Assembly: GCA_963921245.4 (NCBI GenBank) | Contig: CAWUEY030000001.1 | Location: 2,046,001-2,110,000 of the forward strand | Length of the DNA stretch: 64,000 bases | DNA from: JABJGO01 sp963921245 | Lineage (GTDB): Bacteria > Pseudomonadota > Alphaproteobacteria > Rhodospirillales > Casp-alpha2 | Reading direction: 5' to 3' | Shown here: positions 17,576 to 27,029 of the stretch, in pieces | How the letters are laid out: every line of letters begins with the position of its first letter | How positions within the stretch are numbered: position 1 is the first letter of the stretch | Program-made: the position numbers and the translations under genes | The notes under the pieces: generated by a model | Database searches by the model: none | Seen by the model: only the letters and a program-made list of their open reading frames with translations | Told to the model about the DNA's origin: nothing

Positions 17576-19096
17576 CTATACCTGTGGGAAGCGGGCGCGT
17601 TTTTCCAACTGGTAGATCGGCATGGTGTTGCGGATGTATTCATTGGTTGCATCCCGGGTGGCGGCGTAATCCCACGCAACCCCCTGATCGCGCATAACGG
17701 TTTTCAGGAATTTGCGCCGGCGCTGGCTCTCCAGCACGCGCTCGGTCAGGGCCGCACGATCATAAGCCCGATTGATCTCTGTTTCCAGGGCCTCAACCTG
17801 ACTTGCATAGGCCGGATCAGCAGCGCGGTTGGTGTGTTCTTCAGGGTCGTTGACAACATCGTAAAGCTGGTTCGGATCACCGTCCGCACAAATGAACTTT
17901 AGGTCACCCCGCCGAACCATGAACATGGGCGTTGCGATCCCCTCGGAAAAATACTCACCAATGGCTTCATCGTGTCCGGTCACACCCGACAGATGCGGCA
18001 AGATCGAACGCCCCTCAATCGGTGTTGCGTAATTACCGGCATTGCCGTCTCTGGCAAGTTCCACCACGGTGGGCAACAGGTCGACGAGAGAAATGGCCTC
18101 CTTAACCCGACGGGATTCAAATATTTTTGGGGCATAAACAATGAACGGAACCCGGGCCGAGTATTCGAGGAAGCTCATTTTAAACCACATCCCGCGTTCG
18201 CCCAGCATGTCGCCATGATCGCTGGTGACAATAACCACGGTGTCATCGGCAAGACCGGCTTCCCGCAATGTCTGCATGATACCGGTGATCTTGTCATCGA
18301 TATCACTGATGGAACCATAGTACGCGCGGCGGGCGTTGCGGAGGGTTTGCTCGTCGAGGTCCACGTCCGTTGCGCCATATCCATAGCGAAGACGCCCGGA
18401 ATGGGGGTCTTCAGGTATCAAACCCGGCGGCGTTTTCGGCAGGTCGATGTCGTCGTCGCGGTACAGGTCCCATTTTTCCTGCCGGCATAAATAGGGGTCG
18501 TGGGGCTGAATCATGGACACAGTCAACATAAACGGCTGTTCATTGCCGTCTTTCGCCTGTTCAAAAATATACCGTTTTGCCGCAAACACGGCTTCGTCAT
18601 CGTAGTCCAGATACATGGACCGCACACAAGGCCCGGCCTTGGTGACCACTTCCATGTTGTGAAACCAGTCGAGACGCTCACCAACCCGGTCCCATTCAGG
18701 ATGCCAGGTGAAATCCGCCGGATAGACATCCGTGGTCAGGCGCTTCTCATAGCCGTGTAACTGATCGGGTCCGACAAAGTGCATTTTGCCGCTGAGACAG
18801 GTTTGATAGCCCTCAGCAGCCAGATAATGGCCGAACGTCGGCACTTCGGCGGAAAACTCCACGGCATTGTCCCAGGCCGCAATCTTGACCGGCAGACGAC
18901 CACTCATCATGGAAAAACGCGATGGTGCGCAAAGCGGTGCGTTGGTATAGGCTGCCTCGAATACGACACCTTCAGCAGCCATCCGGTCCAGCGTCGGGGT
19001 TTTGACCACTGGATGCCCGTAACAGGGCAGGAATTGAGGGGCCAACTGATCCGCCATGATCACGACGATGTTGGGCTTCTTTTTGGAATTCACCAT
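17576..19096 (-). CDS. betC: Choline-sulfatase
   Basis: This enzyme hydrolyses choline-O-sulfate to choline and sulfate. The 506-residue sulfatase has the metal-binding MADQ at residues 14-17, the formylglycine signature C-A-P-S-R with Cys56, and SGKMHFVGPDQLHGYEKRLT, the block that sets choline-sulfatase apart from other sulfatases. The choline-sulfatase C-terminal domain (LESQRRRKFLKT ... WDYAAT ... EYIRNTMP ... RARFP) is complete. The ATG at 19096 has GAGG at a proper distance; a longer frame to 19246 is ignored. It is convergent with the M81 gene. The usual betIBA or choline-sulfate transporter neighbours are missing, although choline sulfate is common in marine and plant settings. Activation requires a formylglycine-generating enzyme encoded elsewhere. 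Confidence 0.9.
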   Translation of the reverse strand: MVNSKKKPNIVVIMADQLAPQFLPCYGHPVVKTPTLDRMAAEGVVFEAAYTNAPLCAPSRFSMMSGRLPVKIAAWDNAVEFSAEVPTFGHYLAAEGYQTCLSGKMHFVGPDQLHGYEKRLTTDVYPADFTWHPEWDRVGERLDWFHNMEVVTKAGPCVRSMYLDYDDEAVFAAKRYIFEQAKDGNEQPFMLTVSMIQPHDPYLCRQEKWDLYRDDDIDLPKTPPGLIPEDPHSGRLRYGYGATDVDLDEQTLRNARRAYYGSISDIDDKITGIMQTLREAGLADDTVVIVTSDHGDMLGERGMWFKMSFLEYSARVPFIVYAPKIFESRRVKEAISLVDLLPTVVELARDGNAGNYATPIEGRSILPHLSGVTGHDEAIGEYFSEGIATPMFMVRRGDLKFICADGDPNQLYDVVNDPEEHTNRAADPAYASQVEALETEINRAYDRAALTERVLESQRRRKFLKTVMRDQGVAWDYAATRDATNEYIRNTMPIYQLEKRARFPQV

Positions 19097-19279
19097 GGGA
19101 ACCTCAAGAAAACGGAATAAATCATTCTGCTGTGCGCGAACCTGTATCAATCGCCAGACCAGATGACCAACGCAAATTTTCATTGCACAAAGCAAACCTG
19201 ATTTTGCGGCCTTTCGTGGTGGCTCGGTCTTTAAGTCGAAAGACACACTGTATAGTATCTGGCGCGAAAGAGGGGTTTT

Positions 19280-21496
19280 ATGTCTGCAGACGGCGGAAAC
19301 AGCAACGCCCGTAAGCTGAATGAGGTTTCAGGCAATCTCCAGCACCATGTTGACGTGGGGAACCGTTATACCTGCCCCATGTGCCCATCGGTTGTTCAGG
19401 AAGGTCCCGGTGACTGCCCGATGTGTGGCATGGCACTGGAGCCCGTGGATATTCTGAACGCAGATCAAGGCGAAAACCCTGAACTCACGGATTTTCGCCA
19501 ACGGCTTAAATGGGGCCTGGGGTTTCTGACGCCCCTCTTTATTATTTCGATGTCGTCACATTTGGGATGGAATGTCCTTGAAGGCCTTGCCACGGCACGG
19601 CAATCCCTCTGGATCGAGTTGGGTCTGGCAAGTCCAATCGTGTTGTGGGTGGGCTGGCCCTTCCTGTTGCGCGGCGGCAAATCAGTTGTTCGCCGGAATT
19701 TCAATATGTTCACACTGATTGCGATGGGGGTGGCAACCGCCTACGTCTTCAGTATCGCCGCCACACTTGCTCCTGAACAGTTTCCGCCCGGTTTCAGACA
19801 GCCGGACGGCAGTGTTTCCGTTTACTTCGAAGCAGCGGCGATGATTGTGGTACTGGTTCTTGTTGGTCAGATCATGGAACTCCACGCACGGGAAAAGACA
19901 GGGTCTGCCATTCGCAAGCTTCTGGATTTAAACCCGCAGACAGCACGACGGGTTTTACCCGACGGAAACATCGAGGATATACCCGTGTGCCACCTTGCTG
20001 TAGGCGACAAACTTCGCATTAAACCGGGTGACAAGATACCGACAGACGGTATGGTTCTCGATGGTCAGTCCGGTATCGATGAGTCCATGATTTCCGGAGA
20101 ACCTGCGGAAGTGCACAAGATACCCGGCGACCCTGTAACAGGGGCCACCATCAATGGTAACGGCAGCCTGCTGGTCGAGGTAACAAAAGTTGGCAAGGAC
20201 ACGCTCCTTAGTCAAATCATTGCCCTGACCATCGCCGCTCAACGCACACGAGCACCTGCTCAGCGACTGGTCGATTCCGTTTCAAAGGTCTTTGTGCCAA
20301 CCGTGGTGCTGATTGCCGCGCTGTCTTTCGTGGGCTGGATGTATTGGGGTCCCGATCCGGCATTGGCCTATGGGATCGTTTCCGCCGTGTCGGTTCTTGT
20401 TATCGCCTGCCCTTGTGCGCTGGGCCTTGCCACGCCTATGGCAATCATGACCGCGGTGGGACGCGGGGCGCGGGCCGGTGTCCTGATCAAGGAAGCCGCC
20501 GCCCTGGAGCAGTTTGCCAACGTCGATACCCTTGTGATCGATAAAACAGGAACCTTGAGCGAGGGAAAACCCTGCCTTACCAGCGTTCTACCGGTCAACG
20601 GGTTTGCCCAGACCGAGGTTCTTGGCATGGCAATGGGGCTCGAGCAACAGTCCGAACACCCTCTCGCCGATGCAATTGTTTCGGGCGCGGCAGCCCGCAA
20701 CGTCAATGCGCCCAAAGCCGTCGCCTTCAAAGCGGTTTCAGGAAAGGGGGTACAGGGTCTGATTGCCGGTAAACAGATTCTGGTAGGGAATGCCAAATTT
20801 CTGAATAGGAACGGTATCAGCTGCCGTGAATACGCCCACATCGCCCGAGCACGCTCTGAAAAGGGAGAAACCGTCGTTTATGTCTCGCTCAACCAACAGA
20901 TCGCCGGTCTGATTAGCGTTTCAGACCAAATCAAACCAACGACCAGAAAATCCCTCACTCAGTTAACCGGTGTCGGAACCCGGGTGATCATGGTAACCGG
21001 AGACGATACTGCGACGGCGGAATCCATCGGTGGGAATCTGGGAATTACGGAAATTCATGCCGGGGTGCTACCGGCTGAAAAAGCTGAAATCGTCAAGGAC
21101 CTCCAGCTTCAGGGACGGATCGTCGCCATGGCGGGCGACGGTATCAATGATGCCCCTGCCCTCGCCCAGGCCGACGTCGGCATCGCCATGGGCAACGGTA
21201 CGGACGTTGCCATTGAAAGTGCCGACATCACCCTTGTTAAAGGAGACCTGAGTGCTCTGGTGCGGGCGCGAAATCTGTCCACGGCAACGGTAAGGAACAT
21301 CAAACAGAATTTGTTCCTTGCCATGGTCTACAACGCGTTGAGCGTTCCTGTCGCCGCAGGCGTACTCTATCCGGTTTTTGGCATCCTGATATCGCCCATC
21401 TTTTCCGCCGCTGCCATGAGCCTGTCGTCAGTCTGCGTGATTGCCAACGCGCTCCGCCTGCGCACGCAGATTCTGGACCGTCGCACAAATTTCTGA
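19280..21496 (+). CDS. copA: Cu(I)-type P1B ATPase (CopA-like)
   Basis: This heavy-metal exporter of 738 residues sits in the inner membrane. Instead of an N-terminal ferredoxin-like HMA domain it has a short metal-binding module with CPMCPSVVQEGPGDCPMCGM (about residues 32-52). Next come membrane helices, the FNMFTLIAMG segment, actuator loop SGEP, CPC at 377-379 in the metal-translocating helix, phosphorylation site DKTGT with Asp421, SEHPLADAI in the nucleotide domain and GDGINDAPALAQADVGIAMG. The last helices contain NALSVP and MSLSS, the pattern of copper(I)-transporting P1B-1 ATPases. It is divergent from the sulfatase gene, with 183 bp between them. I see no clear CueR-type palindrome there. 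Silver could also be carried. Confidence 0.92.
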   Translation: MSADGGNSNARKLNEVSGNLQHHVDVGNRYTCPMCPSVVQEGPGDCPMCGMALEPVDILNADQGENPELTDFRQRLKWGLGFLTPLFIISMSSHLGWNVLEGLATARQSLWIELGLASPIVLWVGWPFLLRGGKSVVRRNFNMFTLIAMGVATAYVFSIAATLAPEQFPPGFRQPDGSVSVYFEAAAMIVVLVLVGQIMELHAREKTGSAIRKLLDLNPQTARRVLPDGNIEDIPVCHLAVGDKLRIKPGDKIPTDGMVLDGQSGIDESMISGEPAEVHKIPGDPVTGATINGNGSLLVEVTKVGKDTLLSQIIALTIAAQRTRAPAQRLVDSVSKVFVPTVVLIAALSFVGWMYWGPDPALAYGIVSAVSVLVIACPCALGLATPMAIMTAVGRGARAGVLIKEAAALEQFANVDTLVIDKTGTLSEGKPCLTSVLPVNGFAQTEVLGMAMGLEQQSEHPLADAIVSGAAARNVNAPKAVAFKAVSGKGVQGLIAGKQILVGNAKFLNRNGISCREYAHIARARSEKGETVVYVSLNQQIAGLISVSDQIKPTTRKSLTQLTGVGTRVIMVTGDDTATAESIGGNLGITEIHAGVLPAEKAEIVKDLQLQGRIVAMAGDGINDAPALAQADVGIAMGNGTDVAIESADITLVKGDLSALVRARNLSTATVRNIKQNLFLAMVYNALSVPVAAGVLYPVFGILISPIFSAAAMSLSSVCVIANALRLRTQILDRRTNF

Positions 21497-21610
21497 ATAC
21501 CGGACCATTTTTAATGACACGTTTGTAGACACTAAAAAACACTGTTTCCGAGCCGGAAATATTGCATACAATTGCACACAACTAAACATTCAATAACGCG
21601 GTTCGATTCA

Positions 21611-21922
21611 ATGATTCCGCAACCCGTTCCCGAAAAAACCAATGTATTGATCATTGGCGGCGACAAGGCGGCCTTTTGTGCCGCCCGCGCCGAACGAGCA
21701 ATTTCCCTGTGCGCCGATGATACGGGTGTAACCGGAGCCATGGTAAAACAGGTCGGTCAAACGGCAGAAATCAAGGCAGGTGCCGTTATTCTGGCTGCTG
21801 GGGGTTTTCAGGCAAACCCGGAATGGCGAACACACCATGAACCGATGGACAGAGGTTATTTCGGAACACAGTGTCGCGGCGAGCCAATCCCCGTAGAGAG
21901 AAATGATGGGAGAAAACCTTGA
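21611..21922 (+). pseudogene. Internally deleted flavoprotein (TcuA/FrdA-like) remnant
   Basis: This 103-codon frame starts with a dinucleotide-binding motif NVLIIGGDKAAFCAARAERA, as in the tricarballylate dehydrogenase/fumarate-reductase flavoprotein family. Without the expected several hundred residues it passes to KAGAVILAAGGFQANPEWRT, the downstream FAD-contact segment of the same family. The join lies near 21700-21740. The reading frame stayed open, so the deletion was in frame or has been tolerated, but the protein cannot bind substrate as the full enzyme does. It ends inside the first codons of the FrhB-like gene, so translation may be coupled. A small functional peptide is possible but unsupported. 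Confidence 0.65.
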
Positions 21923-23190
21923 GTAATGAGCAAACACCGACCCAACGTCTGAATGCCATTGTTGAACAGGGCCTGTGTATTGGTTGCGGCCTGTGCCAGG
22001 CGGTAGCGGGCCCCGACAAAATCAAGGTTCAAAAATCAAACACCGGCTACCTTCAACCGATGGCAACGGACGAGCTGGATCATGCCGCTGTTGATCGGGT
22101 TTACGATACCTGTCCTGGCACGCGTCTCGACGGCTTACCTGACCGCCTGATTGAACCTGACACCAAAATCGATAATGTCTGGGGAGCCTGGCGGCGCATT
22201 TCCATGAGCTGGGCGGGTGATGATGAGGTCCGTTTTGAGGGATCGACCGGCGGGGTTCTCTCTGCATTGGCCAGCTATCTGCTCTCCAGCGGGCGTGTGG
22301 ATTTCATTCTGCATACCAAGGCATCCAGGGAGGAACCTTTATTCGGCGAACGCCATTTAAGCTTCACCCATGCGGATGTTATTGAGGGGGCAGGCTCTCG
22401 CTATGGGCCGACGGCGGCGCTCATCGACATCGACGAGGTTCTGGATCGCAACCAGACATTTGCCTTTATCGGCAAGCCCTGCGACGTTTCGGCACTTCGA
22501 AACTATGCCAGGCATGATCCACGGGTCGACGAGCAGGTCAAATACTGGCTCGCCATGGTCTGTGGCGGATTTTCTCCAACCCTGAAAAGCCATCAGTTCC
22601 TGCGGGACAATAACATCGATCCGGAAACGGTTACCGCCTTCCGGTATCGGGGGCGCGGTTGTCCAGGGCCGACCCGTGCAGAATGGCCGGGGGGATCAAA
22701 GGAATGGCACTATCTGGATTTCTGGGGCGAGGACGAGGCCCAGTGGAAGCTCCCCTTCCGTTGCAAAATTTGCTCGGATGGAATAGGTGAAGCCACAGAT
22801 CTGGCTGCATCGGACACCTGGATCGGAGGCTCTCCCAATCGGGTAGACAGCGAGACCGACCTCGGGGCCAATGCGCTTATCGCCCGAACCACAGCGGGTC
22901 AGGAATTGATGGAATCCGCCGCAAGAGACGGTGCACTTGTTATCAACCATGACATTACGCCGGATGATATGAGTATTATCCAACCCCATCAATTACACAA
23001 AAAGTATGCCGTCTGGGCCAGACATCAGGGAATGGGCGATGAAGGCCGGATTATACCCGTCACCAACGGGCTGCGTATTGCAGAACTGGCGGCGGAACTC
23101 TCAGACGAAATAAATGACTATCAGCGTCAGGGAACGCGCGCACGCATTCGAACCGGGAAAGCGACGGAACCCACGCCCAAACCGGCTTGA
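21919..23190 (+). CDS. FrhB/F420-dehydrogenase beta subunit family iron-sulfur protein
   Basis: This is a 423-residue member of the coenzyme F420 hydrogenase/dehydrogenase beta-subunit family. It opens with a ferredoxin-like GLCIGCGLCQAVAG motif (CxxCxxC, about residues 19-26). It then has the N-terminal FrhB domain (FEGSTGGVLSALASYLLSSG) and the C-terminal domain with IGKPCDVSALRNYA, FRYRGRGCPGPTR and CKICSDGIGEATDLAASDTW. Family members bind FAD and several Fe-S clusters and pass electrons to diverse partners; many bacteria carrying them have no F420, and some are polysaccharide pyruvyl or chlorophyllide reductase-like. The initiator appears to be TTG at 21919 behind GGGAG; it overlaps the end of the flavoprotein remnant. 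The partner subunit is unknown. Confidence 0.85.
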   Translation: MSNEQTPTQRLNAIVEQGLCIGCGLCQAVAGPDKIKVQKSNTGYLQPMATDELDHAAVDRVYDTCPGTRLDGLPDRLIEPDTKIDNVWGAWRRISMSWAGDDEVRFEGSTGGVLSALASYLLSSGRVDFILHTKASREEPLFGERHLSFTHADVIEGAGSRYGPTAALIDIDEVLDRNQTFAFIGKPCDVSALRNYARHDPRVDEQVKYWLAMVCGGFSPTLKSHQFLRDNNIDPETVTAFRYRGRGCPGPTRAEWPGGSKEWHYLDFWGEDEAQWKLPFRCKICSDGIGEATDLAASDTWIGGSPNRVDSETDLGANALIARTTAGQELMESAARDGALVINHDITPDDMSIIQPHQLHKKYAVWARHQGMGDEGRIIPVTNGLRIAELAAELSDEINDYQRQGTRARIRTGKATEPTPKPA

Positions 23191-23229
23191 GATTTCCACC
23201 GGTTTTGGTTTTGTGTTTCTGGCGAGAGA

Positions 23230-23922
23230 TCAAACCGGCTCGTCGAGGGCGTAACCGGCACCGCGAACCGTGCGAATGAGATCCCCGCCGCCGTGCTCAT
23301 TGAGGGCCTTGCGCAACCGGCGGATATGAACGTCCACGGTCCGTGGTTCAACAAACACGTTTGATCCCCAAACCCGGTTTAACAAGCTTTCCCGGGAATA
23401 CACGTGCCCGGGACGGGAGGTGAAAATCTCCAACAGCTTGAAACAGGTCGGGCTCAGGTGGATCAGGTGCCCGTCCCTGTGAACCCGGTGGGTATCCAGA
23501 TCAACGGAAACACCGGAAAATCTCTTTACCGCAATCGTGTCCTGTAGATCACTGCGCCGTAAAAGCGCCTGAACACGGGCGACCATCTCACGCGGTGAAT
23601 AGGGCTTCACCACGTAATCATCGGCACCGGCCTCCAATCCCAAAACCCGGTCTCCTTCCTCACCACGGGCGGTAAGCATGATGATGGGAAGTTTTTTGGT
23701 GTCTTCCCGGCTTCTAAGGATACGACAGACCTCAATGCCGGACCGTTCCGGCATCATCCAGTCAACAAGGGCGAGATCAGGGATCTCCAGATCAATCCTT
23801 TGAAGGGCTTCTTCACCGTCGTTGGCCGTCAGGGTTCGGAATCCGGACTTTTCGAGATTGTAACGGAGCATTTCCGCCTGGGGCGCTTCGTCCTCAACGA
23901 TAAGAATAAGCGGCGCAGTCAT
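23230..23922 (-). CDS. phoB: PhoB phosphate-regulon response regulator
   Basis: This 230-residue OmpR-class regulator has a receiver domain (residues 1-120) with the acidic pocket EDE at 10-12, phospho-acceptor Asp54 in VDWMMPERSG, and Lys in YVVKPYSPREM. The winged-helix DNA-binding domain (about 130-228) has SRESLLNRVWG and VDVHIRRLRKALNEHG followed by IRTVRGAGY, which match PhoB closely. It is the last gene of the phoR-pstSCAB-phoB cluster and follows pstB by 14 bp. Phosphorylated PhoB should bind the Pho box upstream of pstS. Confidence 0.95.
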   Translation of the reverse strand: MTAPLILIVEDEAPQAEMLRYNLEKSGFRTLTANDGEEALQRIDLEIPDLALVDWMMPERSGIEVCRILRSREDTKKLPIIMLTARGEEGDRVLGLEAGADDYVVKPYSPREMVARVQALLRRSDLQDTIAVKRFSGVSVDLDTHRVHRDGHLIHLSPTCFKLLEIFTSRPGHVYSRESLLNRVWGSNVFVEPRTVDVHIRRLRKALNEHGGGDLIRTVRGAGYALDEPV

Positions 23923-23936
23923 GTATATCTACTTCC

Positions 23937-24767
23937 CTAACCGACACGGCCCATCAAGTAATCCTTCGTGGCATCACTTTGCGGGTTTTCAAACACCCTT
24001 GCCGTATCCCCAAGTTCCACCAGATGACCAAGATGGAAATGTGCGGTAACGTCAGACAGTCGACGGGCCTGCTGCATGGAGTGCGTAACGATGGCAATAG
24101 TATATTGCTCCTTAAGTTCCTCAATCAACTCTTCTACACGTTCCGTTGCAATGGGATCCAATGCCGAACAGGGCTCATCCATAAGGATCACTTCCGGTTG
24201 CACGGCAATAGCCCGCGCAATGCACAAGCGCTGCTGCTGACCACCGGAAAGTCCGGTACCCGGCGCATCAAGACGATCACGGACCTCATTCAGCAGACCG
24301 GCACGTTCCAGGCTGTTCAGCACGATGGTGTCCAGTTCATCACGATTGTCTGCCATACCGTGGATACGAGGGCCATAAGCCACATTGTCATAAATGGATT
24401 TGGGGAATGGGTTGGGTTTTTGAAAAACCATGCCAATGTGCGTGCGGATTTGAACCACGTCCGTACCAGGCGCGTAAATATCATCACCATCCAGAAAGAC
24501 ACTGCCTTCAACCCGGCATCCTTCAATGGTGTCATTCATCCGGTTCAGTGACCGCAGGAATGTTGATTTTCCGCACCCGGACGGTCCGATCATGGCGGTC
24601 ACCCGGTTTGCCGGGATATCCATCGACACTTCATGCAATGCCGGATTGGCACCATAAAACACGGTAACATTCTCAGCCGTCATCTTTGCCGGGGCCGCGA
24701 CAAGATGCGGAACCCCGGAAGGGTCTTTTCCATAACTACCAGAGAAATTTACGACTGTTTCTTCCAT
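23937..24767 (-). CDS. pstB: PstB, phosphate ABC transporter ATPase
   Basis: PstB powers high-affinity phosphate uptake. The 276-residue ATPase has Walker A GPSGCGKST at residues 61-69, Q-loop in GMVFQKPNPFPKSIYDN, the signature LSGGQQQRLCIARAIA, Walker B VILMDEPCSALDP and the switch His in VTHSMQQA, all as in PstB. I prefer ATG at 24767 (GGAGT upstream) over 24797. PstA ends only 14 bp before this start. phoB follows it by 14 bp. phoU, which most often lies in exactly this position, is missing. Confidence 0.96.
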   Translation of the reverse strand: MEETVVNFSGSYGKDPSGVPHLVAAPAKMTAENVTVFYGANPALHEVSMDIPANRVTAMIGPSGCGKSTFLRSLNRMNDTIEGCRVEGSVFLDGDDIYAPGTDVVQIRTHIGMVFQKPNPFPKSIYDNVAYGPRIHGMADNRDELDTIVLNSLERAGLLNEVRDRLDAPGTGLSGGQQQRLCIARAIAVQPEVILMDEPCSALDPIATERVEELIEELKEQYTIAIVTHSMQQARRLSDVTAHFHLGHLVELGDTARVFENPQSDATKDYLMGRVG

Positions 24768-24780
24768 TGCGATGTACTCC

Positions 24781-26064
24781 TCACCAACGGATTTCATATT
24801 TTTTGCGTAGCAGAATTGCTAAAAGATTCATCAGGCACGTGAAGCCAAGCAGAACGATAATCGCGGCGGCGGTTCTCTCTGCGAAACCTTTTTCGGGAAT
24901 ATCAGCCCACAAAAACACCTGCACGGGTAGGGCGGTTGCCGGGTCGAGGATACCGGACGGGATATCAACAACGAACGCCACCATACCGATCATCAACAGG
25001 GGTGCAGTTTCGCCAAGCGCGCCGGCTGTTCCGATAATGGTACCGGTCAGGATTCCCGGCATGGCCAACGGCAAAACCTGATCAAACACCGCCCGTACCG
25101 GACTGGCTCCCAATCCGAATGCCGCCTCACGAATTGATGGTGGCACGGCTTTCAGGGCTGCACGTCCCGCAATAACGATGGTCGGCAAGGTCATCAACGA
25201 CAGCACCATTCCACCGACAAGCGGGGACGATCTCGGCAACTGAAACACATTCAGGAAAATGGCGAGCCCCAGCAAGCCAAACACAATGGAAGGCACCGCA
25301 GCCAGATTGTTGATGTTGATTTCGATAAAATCTGTCATCTTGTTTTTGGGCGCGAACTCTTCCAGATAGACCGCGGCCATGACCCCGATGGGGAATGACA
25401 AGGCGAGACACACCAGAATACTATACAGGGACCCCATGATCGCCCCGGCGACACCGGCGAGTTCGGGTTCACGCGAGTCGCCTTTTGTAAAAAAGGTCTT
25501 GTTGAATCGCGTTGAAACGACACCGTCTGCTTCCAATTCTTCAAGCCACGCCAGCTGATTGTCACTGAGGCGGCGAACCCGAGGGGGCGCATCACGTTCG
25601 ACGGCCCCTTTCACCAACTGATCCACATCATCAGAGGCCTGCATGCGAACAGTCAGGGTTTGCCCCACGTACTCGGGTGTCGCCGCCACCCAGTTCTGCA
25701 AATCAATTGATGCACCTGAACTGATCAGCGCATAGAGCTCTTTCTTGTCTTTCCGTGCTGTAACATCCGGAAAGCGTGTCCGCAGTGCCTGTTTAATCAA
25801 TCCGTTGTAGTCTGCCTGCCGCAATTGATTCTGGTTCGGGTCGTCGCCCCCGAAAGCTTCCGGGTCTAGGAACACATTGAGCTCAATCTTCGTTTCCCGA
25901 AACGTATCGGCGCCTGTGTAGATAATGCTAACAAACAGCACGGCAAGGAAACCGAAGCTGGCATAGATTGCGATTTTGCCATACGCCCGGAACCGTTTCT
26001 CGGACTTGTGCCGCTGTTTCAAGCGTTCCTTCATGCGGAACCGTGTTTCAGTCGTCTCAGTCAT
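24781..26064 (-). CDS. pstA: PstA, phosphate ABC transporter permease
   Basis: This is an inner-membrane permease with a C-terminal six-helix domain. It has 427 residues, longer than E. coli PstA (about 296), because of a first membrane helix (about 28-50) followed by a periplasmic stretch of roughly 150 residues; this long form is common in alphaproteobacteria. The permease loop with the EAA motif reads AALKAVPPSIREAAFGLGASPVRAVFDQ split across the coupling helix. It overlaps the end of pstC by 8 bp, and its 3' end is 14 bp from pstB, so the three are surely co-translated. Confidence 0.94.
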   Translation of the reverse strand: MTETTETRFRMKERLKQRHKSEKRFRAYGKIAIYASFGFLAVLFVSIIYTGADTFRETKIELNVFLDPEAFGGDDPNQNQLRQADYNGLIKQALRTRFPDVTARKDKKELYALISSGASIDLQNWVAATPEYVGQTLTVRMQASDDVDQLVKGAVERDAPPRVRRLSDNQLAWLEELEADGVVSTRFNKTFFTKGDSREPELAGVAGAIMGSLYSILVCLALSFPIGVMAAVYLEEFAPKNKMTDFIEININNLAAVPSIVFGLLGLAIFLNVFQLPRSSPLVGGMVLSLMTLPTIVIAGRAALKAVPPSIREAAFGLGASPVRAVFDQVLPLAMPGILTGTIIGTAGALGETAPLLMIGMVAFVVDIPSGILDPATALPVQVFLWADIPEKGFAERTAAAIIVLLGFTCLMNLLAILLRKKYEIRW

Positions 26065-26998
26065 ATTGTTCTCTGTATTTTTTGACGACTTGAAGCGCGA
26101 TCAGGTTGAATACCAGCGTCACACAAAACAGCAGCAATCCGAGTGCAAAGGCCGACAGTGTCTTGGCGCTCTCAAACTCCTGGTCACCGGTCAGCAGGGT
26201 TACAATCTGCACGGTGACGGTCGTCACCGCCTCGAGCGGGTTGATGGTCAGATTTGCGCTGAGACCGGCCGCCATGACCACGATCATGGTTTCGCCGATA
26301 ACACGGGACACAGCCAGCAGCATCCCGCCGGCAATACCGGGGAGCGCCGCCGGCAGGATCACCTTGACAATGGCTTCGGATCGCGTGGACCCGAGACCAA
26401 GGGACCCCTGCTTCAGGGATGCGGGAACAGCGGTTATGGCGTCATCTGTAAATGACGAAACAAACGGGATGGTCATAACCCCCATGACTATCCCCGCCGC
26501 CAGGGCGCTCTCGGAAGAAATATCCAGACCGATATGTCCGCCCGTGTTTCTGAGAATGGGTGCGACGAAAATGACGGCAAAAAATCCGTAAACCACGGTC
26601 GGGATACCGGCCAGAATTTCAAGGATCGGTTTTGCAACATTTCGGAATTTTGGATTTGCATATTCCACCATGTAGATGGCAGCCAACAGCCCAACGGGGC
26701 CAGCGACACACAAGGCAACGGCGCTGATCAACAACGTCCCCGCAAGTAGCGGAATGGCACCGAAAGCCCCGGCGGAACCAACCTGATCAGCACGAATGGC
26801 TGTTTGCGGCGACCAGTGAACGCCAAACAGGAAGTCTGAAACCGGAATGAGCTGGAAAAAACGGTAGGATTCAAAGAGCAGAGAAAGAATGATGCCCAAA
26901 GTCGTCAAAATGGCGACGGTAGAAGCAGCGATCAGAAGAATCATGATCAACCGTTCTACGGTCTTGCGTTTTTGTGCTGTTGCGGAGGAGACCGACAT
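26057..26998 (-). CDS. pstC: PstC, phosphate ABC transporter permease
   Basis: PstC is the partner permease of PstA. The product has 313 residues and about six helices. Typical stretches are EILAGIPTVVYGFFAVIFVA and the EAA loop ASLKQGSLGLGSTRSEAIVK, then PAALPGIAGGMLLAVSR and GETMIVVMAAG. The ATG at 26998 has AGGAGGAGG upstream; a longer frame to 27049 would run into pstS and is unlikely. It begins 32 bp after the pstS stop and overlaps pstA by 8 bp. Confidence 0.95.
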   Translation of the reverse strand: MSVSSATAQKRKTVERLIMILLIAASTVAILTTLGIILSLLFESYRFFQLIPVSDFLFGVHWSPQTAIRADQVGSAGAFGAIPLLAGTLLISAVALCVAGPVGLLAAIYMVEYANPKFRNVAKPILEILAGIPTVVYGFFAVIFVAPILRNTGGHIGLDISSESALAAGIVMGVMTIPFVSSFTDDAITAVPASLKQGSLGLGSTRSEAIVKVILPAALPGIAGGMLLAVSRVIGETMIVVMAAGLSANLTINPLEAVTTVTVQIVTLLTGDQEFESAKTLSAFALGLLLFCVTLVFNLIALQVVKKYREQYD

Positions 26999-27029
26999 GC
27001 GGCCTCCTCCTGCACCAGCAGCGCGGGGA

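Noticed and set aside
19097..19279. Possible CueR operator in front of the copper ATPase
   Set aside because: No convincing palindrome matching the known copper-responsive consensus was found.
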